A stretch of DNA of 64,000 nucleotides, from NCBI GenBank assembly GCA_046350655.1, contig JAXMAB010000007.1:186001-250000 (forward strand), written 5' to 3'. The stretch is from JAEUHO01 sp046350655 (GTDB taxonomy: Bacteria; Planctomycetota; PLA2; JAEUHO01). The notes beneath the pieces are model-generated. The model ran no database searches and was not told the origin of the DNA. It worked only from the letters and a program-made list of their open reading frames with translations. Below, one piece after another: positions 49,117 to 55,334 of the stretch (the stretch's first letter is position 1; the number at the start of each line of letters is the position of its first letter). Position numbers and translations under genes: made by a program.

Positions 49117-52031
49117 TCAGGGCGCGCGTTGCGTCGAGAGGGACGCGCGGGGCGCGACCGAGAAGTCCACGTTGGTCGTCTGGCCGGACGGGAGCACCGT
49201 GACGCGCTCGGGCCGGCCCTCGAACGGGTACGCGCCGCAGTAGTCGCCGACCTCGCAGCGGACGCCGTCGCCGTCGAGGTCCGTCGAGGCGTAGAAGAAG
49301 TAGTCGCCCGCGGGGAGCGACGCGAACGACCAGTTGAGCGTGGACGTCGGGTTGACCGTCGTCTCCTGCACCACCTGGCCGGTGTCGGCGCGCACCGCCT
49401 GGACGCGGACGTCCACGTTCGCGGGCGGGAGCGCCCCGCTCGCGACGGAGACCGCCACGCGCACCGCGACGGTCCCGGCGTCGGACGGCACGGTCACGGT
49501 GCCGAAGTACGAGCCCGGCAGGAGGCCGGAGCGGTCCACGTCGAGCCGGATGCCGCGGACGCTGCGGGTCGCGTCGCCGGGGCCGACGCCCGTCGCCGCG
49601 AGCCAGGGCCCGCCCGACGACGTCGCCACCGCGAGCGTGCCGACCGTCACGGTCCCGCCGCCGCCGTTGAGGACCGTGAGCTCGAGCGTCGAGGTCGCGG
49701 GGTCGAACAGCACGTCGGTCGGCGACACCACGAGCACCGGCGGGCCGGACGGCGGCGGCACGACCGCCGACGACGACAGCATCGCGTGCACGTCCAGCAG
49801 CCCCCACCCCGTCGAGTCGTCGCGCCCCGCGGCGCCGAGGTCCTCGGTGGTCGAGAGGATCGCGGTCTCGACCTGCGACGGCGTGAGCGTCGGGTCGACG
49901 GCCAGCAGCAGCGCCGCGGCGCCGGCCACGAGCGGCGCGGCGAACGACGTGCCCTCCGCGAACTCGTAGATCGGGTCGGGCGCCCCGTTCCCGGCGGCGT
50001 AGTTGCAGCCGAGGATCCCGTCGGGGTAGCCGTCGCCGTTGCGGTCGGCCGACATGTCGCCGCCCGGCGCCACGAGGTCGAGCGTGCTGCCGTAGTTCGA
50101 GTACGACGTGCGCTGCTTGAGGTAGCCCACCGAGCCGACCGAGAGGACCCCCGAGAACGCCGCCGGGTACGACGGCGTCGTCGACCCCTCGTTGCCCGAC
50201 GCGGCGACGATCACGCACCCCGCGTTGCGCGCGTCCGTGATCGCGTCCTGGAACACCTGGCTGTAGCCGGGGCCGCCGAGGCTCATGTTGATCACGTGCG
50301 CGCGCGCGGCGGGCAGCGTGCCGGACGCGTTCGGGAGCCGCGCGGCGTAGTAGATCGCCTCGATGATGTCCTCGTCGGTCCCGCCCCACGTCGACGACAA
50401 CGCGCGCAGCGGCAGCACCTGCGTGGACCACGTGAGCCCGGCGACGCCGACGCCGTCGTCGGTGACCGCCGCGATGATCCCGGCGCAGAACGTGCCGTGG
50501 AAGAACGGCAGGTAGCCGCCCGACGGGTCGTACGCGTCGGCCGGGTCGGCGTCGCGGCCGTTCCCGTCGTCGCTGTACGCCGGGTCCGAGACGAAGTCGT
50601 AGCCGCCGGTCCACCGGCCCGCGAGGTCGGGGTGGTTCGTCTTGCCGGTGTCGATCACCGCCACGATCGTCGACGACGAGCCCGTCGTGACGTCCCACGC
50701 CTGCTCCGCATGCACCTGCTCGAGCCCCCACTGCAGGTCGAGGTACGGGTCGTCCGGCGCGAGGCTCGGCCGGCGCACCCAGTTCGGGTCGGCGGCGACG
50801 ACGCCGTCCGCGCCCGCGAGCGCGGCCGCGCGCGCGAGCGTCCATCGGGCGGCGTCCTCGTCGGACAACGACGCGGGGCACGAGAAGTCGACGCGCCGGT
50901 GCCCGGCCGGGCTCGTCCCGACGAGCCGGCCCGCGCGCCCGCGGACGGCCTCCTCCGTCGCCGACGCGTCGGCCGACGCCTCGAGCCGCACGAGCACCTG
51001 ACCGCGGGCGACCCGCGCCGGGGCCCGGCCGTAACACGCCGCGTCCGACGTGCGCTGCAGCCGCCGCCTCTCCGCGCCGACGCTCGCCACCCGGGCCTCG
51101 GCGGGCGCCGCGAGCGACGTCGTGCCCACCTGGCCCGTGAGCGACAGCTGGTACCCGCCCGACCCCGAGAACCGCCGGACCTCGACGCGCACGAGCCGTC
51201 CGGCGGGCACCGCCGTCGTCCCGACCTCCTCCGTGCCGCTCCGCGCCGCGAACGTCAGCCACGGCGTCGGCGCGGTCACGTCGGACGTCGCGTCGAGGAG
51301 TGCGACGTCGAAGTCGCTGAACGCCGGGACGGTGCACCGCACCCGCAGCCCCATCGCCGCGGGGCACGCCACGAGGTACGCGTCCACGGCGTCGGTCGCG
51401 TCCACCGTCCCCGTCGCGGTCACCGTCTCCCCCACGAGGAGCTCGCCGAGGTACGGCTCGTCGCCCGGCGTCGCGTCCGGCTCGCGTTCGGGGGTCCCGG
51501 ACGTCGCGTCGAGGGACAGCCGCAGCTCGTAGCTCGACGCGCCGCTCGCCGTGTGCACGACGACGTCGCAGAGCCCCTTCGCGAGGAACGTCACCGTGGT
51601 GGGCGACGCGGGCGCGTCGAACGCCTCGACCGCCTGCAGCGTGGACGGCGCGTACACCGCGAGGTCGAGGTCCGGCGCCTCGCCCGTCGCGTACGTCAGC
51701 CGCGCGGTCACGCGCCCGCGCACCACCGCGCGGAACCGGAACGCGTCGAGCACGTCCCCCGCTCCCGCATCCACGCGCCCGACGACGGTCAGCGTCCGCC
51801 CGGGCAGGAGGTCGCCGAGCGACCGCGTCTGCGACAGCAGGTCGTTCGGCTCCGCCTCGAGCACCGAGACCTGCCCGCCGTGGAACGCCACGCGCCCGGT
51901 GACGCTTCCGGTGAGCGCGCCGCCCCCGCCCCCGCCGCCGCCGCCCCCCCGCCGCCTCCTCCCCCGCCGCACGCCGCGAGCCCGAGCAGGACGAAGACCC
52001 CGAACGCGCCGCGTGTCGCCGGACGACCCAT
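49117..52031 (-). CDS. Subtilisin-family (S8) serine protease lipoprotein, frameshifted in a G7 tract
   Basis: A large exported subtilisin. The catalytic triad is intact: Asp in VAVIDTGKTNHPDLAG, His in HGTFCAGIIA, Ser in GTSFAAPLVAG, with the oxyanion Asn in ASGNEGS. Pre-peptidase beta domains and a C-terminal beta region flank it. ATG 52031 has GGGAGGATCGAG upstream and encodes a lipoprotein signal (LLGLAAC then glycines), but this frame reaches the protease frame only after one extra G in the G7 run (plus-strand 51944-51950). As read, the signal peptide is out of frame with the protease. Sequencing error or phase variation; the intact gene would be about 970 residues. Confidence 0.85.
51944..51950 (-). 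other. G7 tract at the subtilisin frameshift
   Basis: Seven Cs on the plus strand (seven Gs coding) where the signal peptide frame and protease frame differ by one base; eight Gs would join them. Confidence 0.7.
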
Positions 52032-52158
52032 CTCGATCCTCCCGAGGCGTGAGCCGCGCGCATCGTACGGCCGCGAGGCGCCCGGTCACGCCGTCGCCCC
52101 ACCGCGCCGTCCGCGGCCCCGCGTCCGCGGGACGAATCCGGGGCGCGGCCCCGTCCAA

Positions 52159-52180
52159 GGGACGCGAGGCCCGGCCCGCC
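52159..52180 (+). repeat. Dispersed repeat copy between the subtilisin and the 35-aa gene
   Basis: Exact core at 52163-52174, preceded by AAGGGA, followed by CCCG. Confidence 0.85.
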
Positions 52181-52195
52181 GCGGACCGCGCGCCC

Positions 52196-52303
52196 ATGGA
52201 ATCGCTCGACCGCCCCACCGTCGCCGCCCAGCTCGCCCGCGGCCTCGCGTACGGCGCGGGCCTCTACGTCCTCTTCGACCTGCTGCGGCGCTGGTTCCCG
52301 TGA
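52196..52303 (+). CDS. 35-aa membrane microprotein, coupled to a GspG-like gene
   Basis: 36 codons, ATG 52196 to TGA, with a short hydrophobic stretch (LAYGAGLYVLFDLL). The stop overlaps GTG 52300 of the next gene (GTGA). A single-pass microprotein with a basic end (RRWFP) is plausible; the start has no clear -10 or Shine-Dalgarno. It parallels the 35-codon ORF at 44953 in length and in being coupled to a downstream gene. Confidence 0.45.
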   Translation: MESLDRPTVAAQLARGLAYGAGLYVLFDLLRRWFP

Positions 52304-52803
52304 CGGCCTCCCTCGACGATCCCGCCCCCGCGTCGACGCCGGATCCCGCCGAAGGCGACGCCCCGGACGCGCCGCGCGCGCCCGCGCGCCGCGCCCGCGG
52401 GTCGCCGCCGTGGAACGACCGCCGGTTCCCGTGGTCGATCGACGTCGCGTTCCGGGTCGTCGCCTTCGCGGTCATCGGGATGCTGCTGATCGGCCTCGTC
52501 GGGACGGACACGTGGAGCACCGGGCCCGCGTCCGAGGACACCGCCGCGATGCAGGCGCGCAACTTCGCGCAGGCGCTCGATCTGTTCCGGCGGCGCACCG
52601 GCGCCCTGCCCGCGCGCCTCGACGCGCTCGTCGCCGAGGACCCGCACTCGAAGGAGCCGTACCTCGACCGCGTGCCGAACGACCCCTGGGGCACGCCGTA
52701 CCGCTACGTGGTGCGCGACGCGCGACGGGGCCGCTTCGAGGTGCGTTCGGCCGGGCGCGACCGCGCGTTCGCCACCGACGACGACGTCGTGCTCGAGCGG
52801 TGA
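52300..52803 (+). CDS. Anchored protein with GspG-like C-terminal domain (third of three)
   Basis: 167 residues. Long cytoplasmic Ala/Pro/Asp N-terminus, one helix (VAFRVVAFAVIGMLLIGLVG), then ARNFAQALDLFRRRTGALPARLDALVAED and YLDRVPNDPWGTPYRYVVRDARRGRFEVRSAGRDRAFATDDDVV, the GspG C-terminal pattern. No prepilin signal. It is separated from the other two copies by the subtilisin gene, and is coupled to the microprotein (GTGA). All three share the anchor-plus-domain layout, so they are paralogues. Confidence 0.8.
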   Translation: MTASLDDPAPASTPDPAEGDAPDAPRAPARRARGSPPWNDRRFPWSIDVAFRVVAFAVIGMLLIGLVGTDTWSTGPASEDTAAMQARNFAQALDLFRRRTGALPARLDALVAEDPHSKEPYLDRVPNDPWGTPYRYVVRDARRGRFEVRSAGRDRAFATDDDVVLER

Positions 52804-52813
52804 CCCGCCGCGC

Positions 52814-53653
52814 TCACGCGGCCGCGGCCCGCCGCGTCGCGACGACCCACCGCAGGAGCGCCCACGCCGCGACGGCGGCGGCGAGGTGCTTCAGCGTGTG
52901 GCCGCTGACGACGCCGCCCGTGAGCCCGAACACCGGCGCGTCGAGGGTCTCGAGCGCCTTCGCCGCGACGTAGGCCGCGAGCGCCGCCACGAGCCAGCGG
53001 CGCTCCGGCGGCGGCGGCGGCAGCCCCACGAGGAAGACGATCCCCGCGAGCAGCGGCAGGAACTGCGCCACGGCGTACAGCCGCAGGTCGTCGGCCCCGG
53101 GCGCGCCGAGCGTGGCCGCCCACGCGACCACGCTGCCGACCGCGAGCACCACCGACGGGAGGAACGCGCGCCGGCCGACGTCGTCGCCCAGCCGATCCCC
53201 GAGGAGCAGCGCGAAGAACGCGCCGAACGTCAGCGCCATGGGCAGCCGGTCGAGGACGAGCGTCGCGTTGCGCGGGTCGAGGTGGTAGAGCGCCGAGCCG
53301 ACCGCGGTCAGGCCCACCCCCGCGACGAGGGCCCACGCCGCCGCGCGCGCCCACGCCGGCGGCCGGGCCTCGCGTGCCCACCGCCCGACCGCGGGCCCGA
53401 GGAGGAGCGCGACCGCGAGGAACGGCAGGTTCGACGCGACGTCGAGCAGGTTCGCGACGCCCGCGATCGTGCGGTGGTCCGCGAAGCCGTGGTACGCGAG
53501 GTCCTGCGGGATCGGCCCGTGGAGGACCAACGCGACCGCGCCCGCCCCCGCGAGCCCGGCGACCGCGGCCACGGCGCGACGGCGGCGTGCGGCGAGCGCG
53601 GCGTCCGGCGACGGCGCGCGCCGGGACGGGGCGACGGGCGGGGCGGCGGTCAC
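52814..53653 (-). CDS. Ceramidase-like (CREST superfamily) membrane protein
   Basis: 279 residues with about seven membrane helices after a short basic N-terminus. Metal-site motifs of the alkaline ceramidase/CREST superfamily are visible: TAVGSALYHLDPRNATLVLDRLPMALTF (SxxYH and the Asp) and GHTLKHLAAAVAAW (HxxxH). Family members hydrolyse amide or ester bonds in membrane lipids; here the substrate is unknown. GTG 53653 is fixed by TACCCT 6 nt upstream, and that hexamer is made of the end of a dispersed repeat hairpin. A repeat core also lies inside the coding region (53363-53374, encoding REARPP in a loop). Confidence 0.8.
   Translation of the reverse strand: MTAAPPVAPSRRAPSPDAALAARRRRAVAAVAGLAGAGAVALVLHGPIPQDLAYHGFADHRTIAGVANLLDVASNLPFLAVALLLGPAVGRWAREARPPAWARAAAWALVAGVGLTAVGSALYHLDPRNATLVLDRLPMALTFGAFFALLLGDRLGDDVGRRAFLPSVVLAVGSVVAWAATLGAPGADDLRLYAVAQFLPLLAGIVFLVGLPPPPPERRWLVAALAAYVAAKALETLDAPVFGLTGGVVSGHTLKHLAAAVAAWALLRWVVATRRAAAA
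53361..53378 (-). repeat. Dispersed repeat copy inside the ceramidase-like gene
   Basis: Exact reverse core at 53363-53374; on the coding strand it encodes AREARPP in an inter-helix loop. Confidence 0.8.
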
Positions 53654-53659
53654 GACCCC

Positions 53660-53665
53660 AGGGTA
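53660..53665 (-). promoter_or_regulatory. -10 element (TACCCT) supplied by the repeat hairpin
   Basis: TACCCT, six bases (GGGGTC), then GTG 53653 on the minus strand; five of its six bases belong to the dispersed repeat arm (53661-53679). Confidence 0.55.
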
Positions 53666-53700
53666 CGCGAGGCCCGGCGGCCGGCGGGCCTCGCGTCCCC
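53661..53700. repeat. Inverted pair of dispersed repeats between divergent genes
   Basis: Core 53666-53677 and its near reverse complement at 53684-53695 form a hairpin with a short GC loop. It lies between the ceramidase-like and HtrA-like genes and supplies the ceramidase -10. Confidence 0.85.
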
Positions 53701-53751
53701 CCGCCGGCGGGCCGCGAACCCGAAGGGCCGACGCGGGCGTCGAGGTTCCCG

Positions 53752-53757
53752 TACACT
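53752..53757 (+). promoter_or_regulatory. Probable -10 (TACACT) for the HtrA-like gene
   Basis: TACACT is 55 nt before ATG 53813, which has the Shine-Dalgarno GGAGGG 6 nt upstream: a leadered gene. Confidence 0.45.
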
Positions 53758-53812
53758 CCGCGTCCGACGGCGACGGGACCGGGCACCGCCGGGCGTCGGA
53801 GGGAGGGTGACG

Positions 53813-55325
53813 ATGTTTCGGACCGACGGACGGCCCCACGGGGCACTCCCGGACGCGACCCCGCGTCGTCGCCCCGCGCGCGCGCGCGCGGCGCCTCACG
53901 CTCGTTCCGGTCGGGTTCGGCCTCGCGGCGGCGTGGTTCGCGCTCGTCGGGGTCGGCGCGACGCCGCCCGCCGCGCGGGCCGACGGCGGCGCGGACGCGC
54001 CGGCGCCCGCGGCGGCCCCGGCGGCCCCGGCGGAGGGCACGACCGCGGCCGACTTCCGCCGCATCGTGCGCGAGGCGAAGGACCGCGTGTTCCCCGCGAC
54101 GGTCTTCGTGAAGTGCATCACGGAGAGCGCGGAGGAGGGGAAGAAGGAGGGCGCCGAGGTCTCGGGCAGCGGCGTGCTCATCACCGCGGGCGGCGAGTTC
54201 CTCACGAACTGGCACGTCGTGGACGACGCGCGCGAGGTGCGGTGCCTGCTGGCCGACGGGCGCGCGTACCGCGCGAAGATCCTCGGCACCGACAAGGACA
54301 CCGACCTCGCGCTCGGGCGGCTCGAGGCGCCCGCGGGCGCGCCGCCGTTCCCGTTCGCGTCGCTCGGCGACTCGGACGCGCTCGTCGAGGGCGACTTCGT
54401 GATGGCCATGGGCGCGCCGTGGGGCATGAGCCGCTCGGTCTCGATCGGCATCGTCGCGTGCACGCGGCGGTACCTGCCGGGCACGAGCGAGTACAGCCTG
54501 TGGATCCAGACCGACGCGTCCATCAGCCCGGGCAACTCGGGCGGGCCCCTCGTGAACACGAAGGGCGAGATCGTCGGGATCAACGCGCGCGGGACGTCGG
54601 GCGGCGGCGACCTCGGGTTCGCGATCCCCGCGACGACCGTGCGGATGATCGTCGAGCAGGTGCGCGCGCACGGGAAGGTGCGCTGGACGTGGACCGGGCT
54701 GCGCCTGCTGCCCCTGCGCGACTTCGAGCGCAACACGTACTTCGACGGCACCGAGGGCGTCGTCGTGGCCGGGACCGACCCGGACAGCCCGGCGCGCAAG
54801 GCCGGCCTCGAGCCCCAGGACCGGCTCCTGTCGGTGGACGGCCGGCCGCTCACCGCGCTGACGATCGAGGACCTCCCGGCCGTCGAGCGCACGCTCGGGA
54901 CCCTCGCGCTCGACAAACCCGCGGCCCTGAAGGTGCGCCGCGGCTCGCAGGCCCTCGACGTGACCCTCGTGCCGCGCGAGAAGGGCGCGGTCGAGGGCGA
55001 GGAGCTCGCCTGCGCGCGCTGGGACCTCTCGTTCAAGACGATCAACCAGTTCGAGCACCCGCAGCTCTACTTCCACCGCAAGGTGGGCGTGTTCGTGTTC
55101 GGCGTGAAGAGCCCGGGGAACGCGTCGAGCGCGGGGATCCGCCGCGGCGACATCCTGCTGAAGGTCGGCAAGACCGAGGTGACGACCCTCGAGGAGGCGA
55201 AGGCGGCCCACGCCGCGTCGCTCGAGCGGCTCGCGAAGGAGCCCCGCATCGTGCTGACGATCCTGCGCAACGGCCTGCTGCGGCAGGTCGTCCTCGACAT
55301 CAACCGCGACTACGAGCGCGAGTAG
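53813..55325 (+). CDS. HtrA-like (S1C) serine protease with PDZ domains, frameshifted in a (CG)8 run
   Basis: Trypsin-like core with HtrA triad: His in FLTNWHVVDDA, Asp in GTDKDTDLALG and Ser in DASISPGNSGGPLVN, then two PDZ domains (GTDPDSPARKAGLEPQDRLLSVDG; VKSPGNASSAGIRRGDILLKVG). HtrA proteases degrade damaged envelope proteins. ATG 53813 with a good GGAGGG site starts a basic N-terminus, but the signal helix (LTLVPVGFGLAAAWFALVGVG) and protease lie in another frame with no start codon upstream until the stop at 53808. One more CG in (CG)8 (53875-53890) would join them. It precedes a second PDZ protein by 10 nt. Confidence 0.85.
53875..53890 (+). other. (CG)8 run at the HtrA frameshift
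   Basis: Dinucleotide repeat where the N-terminal frame and protease frame diverge; nine repeats would restore a single frame. Confidence 0.7.
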
Positions 55326-55334
55326 GGAGCGCCC

